Source: Thioalkalivibrio sp. | Lineage (GTDB): Bacteria; Pseudomonadota; Gammaproteobacteria; Ectothiorhodospirales; Ectothiorhodospiraceae | Length of the DNA: 10,981 bases | Assembly (NCBI GenBank): GCA_007120155.1 | Contig: SKOF01000579.1 | Location: 1 to 10,981, forward strand | Direction: 5' to 3' | Shown: piece after piece, positions 1-5,567 of the stretch | Layout: each line of letters starts with the position of its first letter | Position numbering within the stretch: position 1 is the first letter of the stretch | The notes under the pieces: generated by a model | Database searches by the model: none | Seen by the model: the letters and a program-made list of their open reading frames with translations, nothing else | Told to the model about the DNA's origin: nothing | Program-made: the position numbers and the translations under genes

Positions 1-122
1 GCTAATGGCTCGGTCATCTTGGAAATCGGTCTCGCCGCGGGGTCAGGGGTCTCGGTCGAGGGGTAATAGGGGACAGTATTGGATCTCTCCTCTATTGCTC
101 ACTTGTATGCAGCCAATCTGAA

Positions 123-138
123 CTCCGCTGCGCTCCGC
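123..138. repeat. Short direct repeat ctccgc at the Fic breakpoint
   Basis: The hexamer ctccgc occurs at 123-128 and 133-138, separated by tgcg. It sits where Fic-like residues begin (HYEF from 138). The whole 1-137 stretch is GC-richer than the Fic gene that follows, and I recognise no gene in it. It may mark the junction at which foreign DNA replaced the 5' half of the Fic gene, but so short a repeat can arise by chance. Confidence 0.25.
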
Positions 139-755
139 ATTATGAATTCTTATCAATACATCCCTTCCAAGATGGAAACGGAAGATTGTCTAGATTATTA
201 ACGAATCTATTGCTTCTTAAAAACAACTATTTATTCATTCAATATGTATCGTTTGAAAATTTAATTGAACAGAAAAAAAAGACGTACTATGAAGTTTTAA
301 TGGATGGTCAAAAGGATAGATATTCTGAAAAAGAAAAAGTTGACAAATGGATGCTTCTCTTTTTGCAATCCCTTGAGGCATTAATCCACCGATTGGAACA
401 AAAATATGATGTTTTTAAAGCCAAGGGTGGTTATCTGAATGAGAGGCAAAAGAGAATTAAAGAATTCATTAAAAGCAACCAACCAATTAAACTATCTGAT
501 TTAGTGAATAATATGCCAGACATTTCAATTAACACGCTTAAGAAAGATTTGCAGTATATGAAAATTGAGAAAATAATTGAATCCGTTGGAAAAAACAAAG
601 GAACTGCAAAGGTAAAGGAAGATTGTGATGTGATGATAGACCAATTAAGAGCTATAGATAACAAAAGGCTTATTAAGAAAATTGGAGCAATTCCGATGGA
701 GATTAGCGAAAAAGTGAAGGAAAATCTAAGAATAATACTTGACCTTGATGAATAA
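138..755 (+). pseudogene. Fic-domain AMP-transferase, N-terminally truncated, with C-terminal winged-helix region
   Basis: Fic proteins transfer AMP (or a related group) from a nucleotide to a hydroxyl side chain of a target protein. The catalytic motif HPFQDGNGRLSRLL is read at 159-200, with its His, the phosphate-binding DGNGR and the second Arg intact. It is preceded by HYEFLSI, which is typical of the helix before the active loop. After the motif come the usual Fic C-terminal helices (FIQYVSFENLIEQKKK and following). The last ~80 residues look like a winged-helix domain (RQKRIKEFIKS, then LSDLVNNMPDISINTLKKDL), as in many stand-alone Fic proteins. Upstream of 138 the frame stays open to position 6, but the residues do not look like Fic, and stop TAA is at 3-5. 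A complete family member normally has 150 or more residues before the motif, so the 5' half appears lost. A TTG at 186 could start a 189-residue product lacking the catalytic His. Family certain; functional state doubtful. Confidence 0.8.
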
Positions 756-765
756 GGCACAAAAC

Positions 766-812
766 GCCAACGTCCCAGCGACTTCACAAAACCGCTGGGA
801 CGACGTTAAGGC
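766..812. repeat. GC-rich imperfect palindrome; attC-like site or terminator hairpin
   Basis: A perfect 10-base-pair stem is formed by cgtcccagcg (771-780) and cgctgggacg (793-802), with a 12-base loop. Pairing continues outward as gccaa against gttaaggc after a 3-base bulge on the right arm (802-804) and two unpaired A's (808-809). An inner stem, an asymmetric bulge and outer arms ending in AAC and GTT resemble the plan of an integron attC recombination site. However, the right end GTTAAGGC is not an exact GTTRRRY, and at 47 bases the site is shorter than usual. No T-run follows on the plus strand, so it is a poor intrinsic terminator in that direction. It lies 11 bases after the Fic stop codon, where either element would be expected. 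Confidence 0.5.
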
Positions 813-838
813 ATATAGCACTGACAGAGCATGAGTAC

Positions 839-1097
839 ATGTCAAATCAAAAATACTATCGAATTGAAAAATGACAAAGAATTTGAGAAATGAGAAAAAC
901 TCCGTAAATTTGTATAAAAGCAGACCAGAAATTTGATAAGATAATTGACTATCTCAATAATACGATTAAAAAGTGGCTCAAAGATAATGGTTGATTTAAA
1001 ATAGTTAGATATGAAAGACTTGGTTGATATACGAGAAATAGAGAATATCCAACAGTTGGATAACGAATATGACTTACTGCAATACAAATTGGTCTAA
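839..1097 (+). pseudogene. Decayed coding remnant of unknown family (stretch 756-1142 otherwise empty)
   Basis: No intact gene is visible between 756 and 1142, but several plus-strand pieces look like protein. ATG at 839 opens MSNQKYYRIEK and then a stop. The next frame reads NDKEFEK-stop-EKLRKFV-stop from 870. Another gives KADQKFDKIIDYLNNTIKK then WLKDNG before TGA at 992. ATG at 1011 opens a 28-codon frame, MKDLVDIREIENIQQLDNEY and following, ending in TAA at 1095-1097. The pieces are rich in Lys, Asp, Glu, Ile and Leu, alternate frames and are nearly contiguous, as expected for a small (~85-residue) helical protein broken by frameshifts and stops. I do not recognise the family. The pieces might instead be unrelated chance frames in AT-rich DNA. 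Confidence 0.35.
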
Positions 1098-1142
1098 GAA
1101 AAATAAATATACGATAATCATAACCATTAAATTTTATCAATC

Positions 1143-1529
1143 ATGGCATATTACATTAATAAAACGATTAAGACAAGTTTTGATCAAGCGATAGAGCTTA
1201 TAACAGATGCATTGAAAATTGAAGGGTTTGGTATAATATCCGAAATCGACATCCAACAAAAGTTGAAAGAAAAGCTGGATGTTGATTTTAGGAAATACAA
1301 AATTCTGGGTGCTTGCAACCCAGCAAGTGCTTATGAGGCACTGAAGCAGGAAGATAAAATTGGCACAATGCTGCCCTGCAATGTAATTGTGCAGGAAACC
1401 GGTGAAAATCAGGTGGAAGTAGCAGCCGTTGACCCAGCGGCCTCCTTGATGGCTGTTGATAATAAAGAAATTGCAAATATCGCCGTCGATATTAAGGCAA
1501 AACTTAAGCGGGCTATTGAATCGTTATAA
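1143..1529 (+). CDS. DUF302 domain protein
   Basis: A complete 128-residue protein of the DUF302 family (PF03625), small cytoplasmic proteins of unknown biochemical role. The sequence shows the family's usual plan: an opening strand and helix (FDQAIELITDALKIEGFGII, residues 13-32), the KILGACNP motif at 53-60, and the MLPCNVIVQE strand at 76-85. A DPAASL turn (97-102) and a closing helix (IKAKLKRAIESL) follow. The two cysteines, C58 and C79, are typical positions in this family. ATG at 1143 gives the expected full length and no earlier in-frame start is needed. No clear Shine-Dalgarno sequence precedes it, which is common in Bacteroidota. It converges on the AhpD-like gene, with a small hairpin between them. 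Nothing in the sequence reveals its substrate. Confidence 0.9.
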   Translation: MAYYINKTIKTSFDQAIELITDALKIEGFGIISEIDIQQKLKEKLDVDFRKYKILGACNPASAYEALKQEDKIGTMLPCNVIVQETGENQVEVAAVDPAASLMAVDNKEIANIAVDIKAKLKRAIESL

Positions 1530-1550
1530 AACAGAAAGATAATTCTGTTT
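1529..1550. terminator. Possible bidirectional terminator between convergent genes
   Basis: An 8-base-pair perfect inverted repeat, aaacagaa (1529-1536) and ttctgttt (1543-1550), encloses a 6-base loop. It directly follows the DUF302 stop codon and lies between two convergent genes. The stem is AT-rich and so weak. The right arm ends in TTT and is followed by GTTT, and the complementary arm would likewise end in TTT when read leftward, so it could serve both genes. Confidence 0.4.
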
Positions 1551-1571
1551 GTTTAACCAATCGATGTTCTT

Positions 1572-1895
1572 TTACATCATTTCTTTCATTGCTTTGTAAG
1601 CTTTATCTCCGTAAACGAGAGAAGGACCACCACCAATAACTACTGAAACACCTATGGTCTCGACTATTTCTTCTTGTGTCGCTCCTTCTTTCAATGCGCT
1701 TTGTACATGGCAGGCAATACAGCTTTCGCAACGAATGGCAATGGCAATTCCAAGTGAAATCAGCTCTTTCTGCTTGCCTGAAAGGGAATTATCTTCTCCA
1801 GCGGCCTTGTGCATGGTTACAAAACCTTGCGCAATGCTGCCAACCGTTGCCTGCAATTGTATGCAGAAAAACCAGCAATTCAAAACAACAGGCAT
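1572..1895 (-). CDS. Carboxymuconolactone decarboxylase/AhpD-like protein
   Basis: A small protein of the AhpD-like CMD superfamily, which includes decarboxylases and thiol peroxidase partners that use a CxxC pair and a nearby His. Counting from ATG at 1895 (107 residues), it contains TVGSIAQGFVTMHKAAGEDN (residues 17-36), LSGKQKELISLGIAIAIR, the motif CESCIACH (C56, C59, H63), the helix SALKEGATQEEIVETIGVSV and GGGPSLVYGDKAYKAMKEMM at the end. The core is complete and has typical spacing; a third Cys sits just before the His, where Phe or Tyr is more usual. The first ~15 residues (MPVVLNCWFFCIQLQ) do not resemble the family's normal N-terminus, so the 5' end may be rearranged. Upstream in-frame starts at 1955 (ATG) or 1979 (TTG) would add 20 or 28 atypical residues and overlap the divergent nucleotidyltransferase fragment. 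Substrate unknown. Confidence 0.8.
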   Translation of the reverse strand: MPVVLNCWFFCIQLQATVGSIAQGFVTMHKAAGEDNSLSGKQKELISLGIAIAIRCESCIACHVQSALKEGATQEEIVETIGVSVVIGGGPSLVYGDKAYKAMKEMM

Positions 1896-1958
1896 TGCCC
1901 TATTTTGATTACATTTGGAGTTTGAAAAACAGCTGTCAGAAAAATATTGAACCATATA

Positions 1959-2063
1959 ATGGAAATCGTCACTGAACAAGATTCGGTGGCGAGGATTTGT
2001 TTGTATGGTTCCAGATCACGCGGGACAGCTAAGAATAATTCCGGCTGGAAAAGAAGGGGATGA
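1959..2063 (+). pseudogene. Fragment of minimal nucleotidyltransferase (MNT/KNTase superfamily)
   Basis: ATG at 1959 opens a 34-codon frame reading MEIVTEQDSVARICLYGSRS then RGTAKNNSGWKRRG, stopping at 2061-2063. LYGSRSRGTAKxxS is the characteristic glycine-serine nucleotide-binding motif of MNT-type nucleotidyltransferases, which partner HEPN toxins or modify small molecules and proteins by nucleotidyl transfer. Family members continue as SDWD or SDID, giving the two metal-binding aspartates. Here the expected first Asp is Gly and the frame ends 6 residues later. An intact protein would be about 95-110 residues or more, so this is a 5' remnant. The following frame (2060 onward) starts with SLVLATDNPN, which weakly resembles the LLVLLD strand that normally follows, consistent with a frameshift. 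Confidence 0.55.
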
Positions 2064-2224
2064 GTTTGGTTTTGGCAACGGACAATCCAAATATCTTAAA
2101 AGCAATTAGAAATACATTTAAGAAAAGCACCACGACAGATAATTACACGAGGATCAACACCAGGAAATCTGTGAATAATGAAAGTGTAAAGAGTATCGAA
2201 AAGACAGAAAGCGAGCAGGATTGA
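2060..2224 (+). CDS. Small hypothetical ORF, 54 residues
   Basis: ATG at 2060 is preceded by aagaagggg, which could act as a ribosome binding site although it lies very close. The frame runs 54 codons to TGA at 2222. The product begins with a short hydrophobic strand (SLVLATDNPNILKAI) and continues as a Thr-, Lys-, Asn-, Ser- and Glu-rich hydrophilic tail. No domain is recognised. It overlaps the end of the nucleotidyltransferase fragment by 4 bases (ATGA). It may be a frameshifted continuation of that gene, a real small gene, or a chance frame. Confidence 0.3.
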   Translation: MSLVLATDNPNILKAIRNTFKKSTTTDNYTRINTRKSVNNESVKSIEKTESEQD

Positions 2225-2258
2225 AATGAAGATGTCATCTCCGAAAACAGGTTAACCG

Positions 2259-3407
2259 ATGTTAGGAATTAAAATAGATTTTGAAAAGAGGATTTTTGGT
2301 TTTGATTTATTACGTGCTTTTGCAATTTTTTTTGTCATTCATGGACATGGGAGACACCTTTTAAACAGTACTTTATTTGAGGGCTTCCCTTGGTTTCGAT
2401 TGCCCCATGGTGTGGATATCTTTTTTGTACTTAGTGGTTTTCTAATCGGATATAGCTTTATTGTAAATGCAAATCGGACCAATAACAAACTTCCTTTAAG
2501 CAAGTCGTCAAATTTCTGGAAACGTTCAGTATTGCGTATTTTACCTAATTATTACCTGATCCTTTTTTTGAACTATTTTTTGGTAAATGGTGGCATCCTA
2601 AATGGTTCAACCGATCAGTTTAGTATTTGGCGATTCATTACGTTTACTCAAAATTTGTTTTATCCGTTCTATGATTTTTTCTGGGAGTCATGGAGTTTAT
2701 CAGCTCAAGTATGGTTTTATCTTTTGTTTCCCATACTGATCATGGTGCTGGTTGAAAAATTCAAGTTAAAATACGTTATCCCAGCAATATCTTTATTGTT
2801 TATCCTAAGCTCAATAGTATATAGATTTAGCATAAGTAGCTTAGATTATGATAGTTTTTGGTGGGATGTCAGTTTTAGAAAAGTGGTAGTGTCAAGAATG
2901 GATTGTGTCTTTTTTGGCGTAATTGCTGCCTGGTTTCGATTCTATTTTAAAGATTATTGGATGAAGTATGCTAAACCGCTTTTCCTCATCGGAGTATTGC
3001 TTTTTATATTTGCAGCCTATCTCCCCAAAGAGGTCAATTCATTATACAACAAAGTTTTTTTTCTTAGCATTTCTCCAATCTACATATCATTATGGTTTCC
3101 ATTAATTGATAGACTAAAAGATACCAAAACAATATTAAGTAAGCTGATAACTTGTTTTAGTGTTTTGTCCTATGCTATGTATCTGCTTAATCTGATGGTT
3201 ATCCAAATAATTGATAAACATTATTCAGATGTATTGCTAAACCATGCGACACTGAAATATTTGTCATATTGGGCAATTACTGTTTTTCTTTCTTATCTGC
3301 TTTATGTATTATTTGAAAATCCGGTTTCGACTTATGGGAATAGAATTTTCAATACAACAAAAATGATGTATAAAAGAATCGGACAAGCTGAAAATAACAG
3401 ATTTTGA
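2259..3407 (+). CDS. Acyltransferase-3 family membrane protein (OafA/YrhL-like)
   Basis: A 382-residue multi-pass membrane protein of the acyltransferase-3 family (PF01757), which moves acyl groups across or at the inner membrane onto sugars of O-antigen, peptidoglycan or other glycans. It shows the family order: GFDLLRAFAIFFVIHGH (residues 14-30, with R19 and catalytic-type H28), GVDIFFVLSGFLIG (51-64), FWKRSVLRILPNYYL (86-100), WSLSAQVWFYLLFP (145-158), about ten hydrophobic helices and the closing FENP (352-355). Two positions differ from the common pattern: WSLSVEE is WSLSAQV, so the conserved Glu is Gln, and the late YxLYLxH motif reads YAMYLLN, with Asn for His. Length is normal for a protein without an SGNH domain. 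It stands alone, with no glycan biosynthesis genes nearby, so its acceptor is unknown. Very AT-rich compared with the operon downstream. Confidence 0.88.
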   Translation: MLGIKIDFEKRIFGFDLLRAFAIFFVIHGHGRHLLNSTLFEGFPWFRLPHGVDIFFVLSGFLIGYSFIVNANRTNNKLPLSKSSNFWKRSVLRILPNYYLILFLNYFLVNGGILNGSTDQFSIWRFITFTQNLFYPFYDFFWESWSLSAQVWFYLLFPILIMVLVEKFKLKYVIPAISLLFILSSIVYRFSISSLDYDSFWWDVSFRKVVVSRMDCVFFGVIAAWFRFYFKDYWMKYAKPLFLIGVLLFIFAAYLPKEVNSLYNKVFFLSISPIYISLWFPLIDRLKDTKTILSKLITCFSVLSYAMYLLNLMVIQIIDKHYSDVLLNHATLKYLSYWAITVFLSYLLYVLFENPVSTYGNRIFNTTKMMYKRIGQAENNRF

Positions 3408-3693
3408 TTCATCTCGTCCAACAACCTTTATCGTTCGCTTGCTTGCATTGCATAGTGATTAGAATTTATTTTATTTTTGCACCGCAAACAAAGCGAGCGC
3501 TCTTACATTTTATGGATCCCAAAACACCCGGGTGCTGTTTATTAAACTGCGTTATGAACAATTATTTTGAGGAATTGTTGGTTTTTGAGATCGGAATAGG
3601 CGGGGCTGAATTGGTTGCCAAGTCGCGATTTCTGATGAATTAATGCAGGCAAAAGTCCCGGTAAATGCTTTTACGACAACATATTTTATACAT
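3408..3693. other. Intergenic region before the mrp operon
   Basis: These 286 bases hold no convincing gene. A frame runs through 3404-3643 but most of it is Cys-rich and unlike a protein. Its last part, from ATG at 3554, encodes 29 residues beginning MNNYFEELLVFEIGIGGAEL; this is too short to judge. A perfect 10-base palindrome (cacccgggtg, 3525-3534) and an 8-base palindrome (gagcgctc, 3495-3502) are present and could be operator-like, but no regulator is encoded nearby. The composition change from AT-rich to GC-rich sequence begins here. Confidence 0.4.
3447..3479 (+). promoter_or_regulatory. Candidate Bacteroidota-type promoter for the mrp operon
   Basis: TATTTTTG at 3472-3479 matches the Bacteroidota -7 consensus TAnnTTTG. 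ATTG at 3447-3450, 21 bases upstream, could be the -33 TTTG box. It is followed by GC, then about 200 bases before the mrpF start, so it would give a long leader. In AT-rich DNA such matches arise by chance, and this call rests on position as much as sequence. Confidence 0.35.
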
Positions 3694-3972
3694 ATGAACG
3701 GTTTTTTTATCATTGTCAGTGTTTTCCTTTTACTCAACATAGCCCTTGGGCTGATCCGTGTGTGGCGTGGACCAACGGTCGCGGACCGCTTGCTAACCAC
3801 CCAATTGTTCGGCACTACGGGAATGGCCATATTATTGGTCCTGGCGGGGTATTCGAAGGATCTTACACTGCTTAATGTCGCCATTACCTTTAATGTGCTG
3901 GCAATTTTATTAGTAATTAGTCTGTTCCAGGTCTGGAAAAAAAGAAGGGAGAAAGCCAATGACGATACATGA
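3694..3972 (+). CDS. mrpF: Mrp antiporter subunit F
   Basis: MrpF is a small membrane subunit of the Mrp Na+/H+ antiporter complex. The product is 92 residues with three hydrophobic helices (about 3-24, 34-53, 58-79) and a basic tail (KKRREK). It carries the family signature RVWRGPTVADRLL (residues 22-34, with R25, P27, D31 and R32), then GTTGMAIL and DLTLLNVAITFNVLA. I chose ATG at 3694 because it gives normal family length and begins just before the first helix; an in-frame ATG at 3643 would add 17 residues unlike MrpF. It is the first gene of the operon and overlaps mrpG by 14 bases. No good Shine-Dalgarno sequence precedes it. Confidence 0.92.
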   Translation: MNGFFIIVSVFLLLNIALGLIRVWRGPTVADRLLTTQLFGTTGMAILLVLAGYSKDLTLLNVAITFNVLAILLVISLFQVWKKRREKANDDT

Positions 3973-4267
3973 ACTAATCACTGTTATTCTTTTGGTAGTG
4001 GGTTGTTTCTTTTTTCTGGCGGGAACCCTTGGGGTGCTTCGTTTCCCGGATTTGTTTTCCCGTTTGCATGCCCTCACCAAGGCTGACAATCTGGGGCTGG
4101 GCTTTATTGCCGCCGGAATGGCGGTATATATCGCATCCCCCTGGGCCGCGCTAAAGATTTTCTTTATCTGGCTCTTCACGCTCCTGGCCAGTTCTACCTC
4201 CTGTTACCTGATTGCCCGTTTTCAGAAAGAACAGGAGCAAACCAAGAATGGAAAGGAGGGTGAATGA
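3959..4267 (+). CDS. mrpG: Mrp antiporter subunit G
   Basis: MrpG is a small three-helix membrane subunit needed for Mrp complex assembly and cation/proton exchange. The 102-residue product contains the family signature GTLGVLRFPDLFSRLHALTK (residues 22-41) followed by ADNLGLG, then two further hydrophobic helices (about 47-60 and 63-85) and a charged C-terminal tail. The start at ATG 3959 is supported by a purine-rich GGGAG at 3947-3951 and by the position of the first helix. It overlaps mrpF by 14 bases and shares ATGA with the next gene, so translation is probably coupled on both sides. Confidence 0.95.
   Translation: MTIHELITVILLVVGCFFFLAGTLGVLRFPDLFSRLHALTKADNLGLGFIAAGMAVYIASPWAALKIFFIWLFTLLASSTSCYLIARFQKEQEQTKNGKEGE
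4253..4260 (+). promoter_or_regulatory. Strong Shine-Dalgarno for the MbhD/MbhE/MrpB fusion gene
   Basis: AAGGAGGG lies inside the end of mrpG, with its GGAGG core 4 bases before the ATG at 4264. Such strong sites are absent in the AT-rich part of the window. A second clear one (GGAGG, 7076-7080) precedes the second large antiporter subunit and decides its start. Confidence 0.7.
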
Positions 4268-5250
4268 GTGTTTTGATTGATGGTTTATTGGCAATTCTAG
4301 CCATTTACCTGGCTTTGCAGAGTTTGCTTGCACCGAGGCTTATTAAGAGCGTCTTCCTTTTCTTTGCCTTTGGGCTTGCACTGGCACTGGCATGGGTTCG
4401 ATTAGGGGCAGTGGATGTGGCCATTACCGAGGCGGCTATTGCTTCCGGTTTTTTGGGGGTTTTGTTTCTCGACGCTTTACGGGACTTTTCTCCTGCGTTT
4501 CCTGCAAAACAGAAAAATCCTGAAGCTGCTCACAATGTTCTTGTTAAAAATAATACCAAATCCCTCTTGCTATCCAGGATCCCTCTTGGATTAGGGCTGG
4601 GGCTATTTCTGCTTATTGCATTGGAAGCTGTTTGGAAGACTCCGGAGGGCGGAGGGTTAACCGCAGCCGCTGAGGCCTTTCTGCCAGAATCCGGGGTCGA
4701 ACACCCTGTCACCGCAGTCCTGCTTAATTTCCGCGCTTATGACACCTGGTTAGAGATCGGGGTTATTCTTATGGGCCTTTTGGCCATCTTTGCGGTCGGA
4801 GGAATAAAAGTTTACCGTAAGCCCAATATGGCAGCCCAGGACCCTATGCTGCGGCAGGTGATAATGTTTTTTACTCCGGTTCTGTTTCTGTTTGGCGCTT
4901 TCCTTTTGTATTTTGGAAAAACCGGACCCGGGGGTGCTTTTCAGGCTGCAGTCTTGTGGGGAGCAATTGGCATACTTCTTCACCTGGGTGGCAAGTCGAT
5001 CATTGAGGAGATCCCCCGCTGGCTGCGTCAACTGATCCTCACGGTGGGGATTTTGTTTTTCCTCGTACTGGGCTTTCTCTTCGTGGCCGGGGGTAATGCC
5101 CTGTTTGAATACCCACGCGCTTATGCCGGACTCCTGATTTTGATCATTGAAACACTGGCTGCAATAAGCATTGCCGCAGCACTGACTGCCATATTTGCCA
5201 ATTTGAATCAAATGAAAGAGGACCCGAACGAAACCGAATCGATCAATTAA
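4264..5250 (+). CDS. mrpB: Fused MbhD-MbhE-MrpB subunit of Mrp antiporter
   Basis: A 328-residue membrane protein that joins three parts usually found in separate subunits. Residues 1-75 are the MbhD/DUF4040 part, with DVAITEAAIASGFLGVLFLD (51-70, including D51 and E56), normally near the C-terminus of MrpA. Residues ~100-185 are the MbhE part, with HPVTAVLLNFRAYDTWLEIG (147-166; R157, D160, E164), normally the end of MrpA. Residues ~195-310 are the MnhB/MrpB domain (PF04039), with TPVLFLFGAFLLYFGKTGPG (204-223) then GAFQAAVLWGA and four helices. MrpB proteins usually read HG in place of FG in the YxxxHG..PGGGFQ motif, so His216-equivalent is Phe here. The polar and charged residues of MbhD/E form part of the proposed ion path. 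ATG at 4264 follows a strong ribosome binding site; the following mrpC gene starts 14 bases after its stop. Confidence 0.9.
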   Translation: MSVLIDGLLAILAIYLALQSLLAPRLIKSVFLFFAFGLALALAWVRLGAVDVAITEAAIASGFLGVLFLDALRDFSPAFPAKQKNPEAAHNVLVKNNTKSLLLSRIPLGLGLGLFLLIALEAVWKTPEGGGLTAAAEAFLPESGVEHPVTAVLLNFRAYDTWLEIGVILMGLLAIFAVGGIKVYRKPNMAAQDPMLRQVIMFFTPVLFLFGAFLLYFGKTGPGGAFQAAVLWGAIGILLHLGGKSIIEEIPRWLRQLILTVGILFFLVLGFLFVAGGNALFEYPRAYAGLLILIIETLAAISIAAALTAIFANLNQMKEDPNETESIN

Positions 5251-5264
5251 AGAAGAATTAAAGT

Positions 5265-5567
5265 ATGGAAACATATCAAATATACAATTTAACCTCCGCA
5301 GTGCTTTTTGTCATCGGCATAGGCGGAGTCTTTGCAGCGAGGCATTTTATCAGAAAAATCATTGCCACCATCATAATGGGGGGAGGGGTATTTCTGAGTT
5401 TTGTCAGTTTTGCCGAACGTGATGCCCTCACCTTTGCTGATCCTGTGCCCCACGCCCTGGTGATAACCGGCATCGTGGTGGCGGTCGCTTCCGCTGCTTT
5501 CGCCCTTGCTTTGGCCCGACGCATTTACCAACTTACCGGAGAAGAATCCTTTACAAACGACAAATGA
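5265..5567 (+). CDS. mrpC: Mrp antiporter subunit C (NuoK-like)
   Basis: MrpC is a three-helix membrane subunit homologous to complex I NuoK (PF00420). The product is 100 residues, close to the 110-115 of typical MrpC. Helices lie at about 8-24, 30-48 and 63-85. The signature DPVPHALVITGIVVAVASAA (59-78) before and within helix 3 is diagnostic and separates MrpC from NuoK. ATG at 5265 is preceded by the purine-rich stretch aaagaagaa. The stop overlaps the next start as ATGA (5564-5567), showing coupling to the first large antiporter subunit. Confidence 0.94.
   Translation: METYQIYNLTSAVLFVIGIGGVFAARHFIRKIIATIIMGGGVFLSFVSFAERDALTFADPVPHALVITGIVVAVASAAFALALARRIYQLTGEESFTNDK

Noticed and set aside
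27..60. Repeated ggtctcg (29-35, 49-55) in the GC-rich left edge
   Set aside because: Two seven-base copies in a G-, C- and T-biased stretch are too little to call a repeat family, an attachment site or a transposon end.
3404..3643. 79-codon plus-strand frame after the acyltransferase gene
   Set aside because: It overlaps the acyltransferase stop, has a Cys- and His-rich composition unlike a natural protein, no ribosome binding site and no recognisable domain; only its last 29 codons are mentioned as a weak possibility.
3643..3693. Upstream extension of mrpF to ATG 3643
   Set aside because: It would add 17 residues not found in MrpF proteins, without a ribosome binding site; ATG 3694 gives the usual length.
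4750..5274. 174-codon minus-strand frame within the MbhD/MbhE/MrpB gene
   Set aside because: It lies wholly opposite a clearly coding gene with diagnostic motifs, and its translation is a mix of polar residues with no domain, as expected for the antisense of a GC-rich membrane protein gene.
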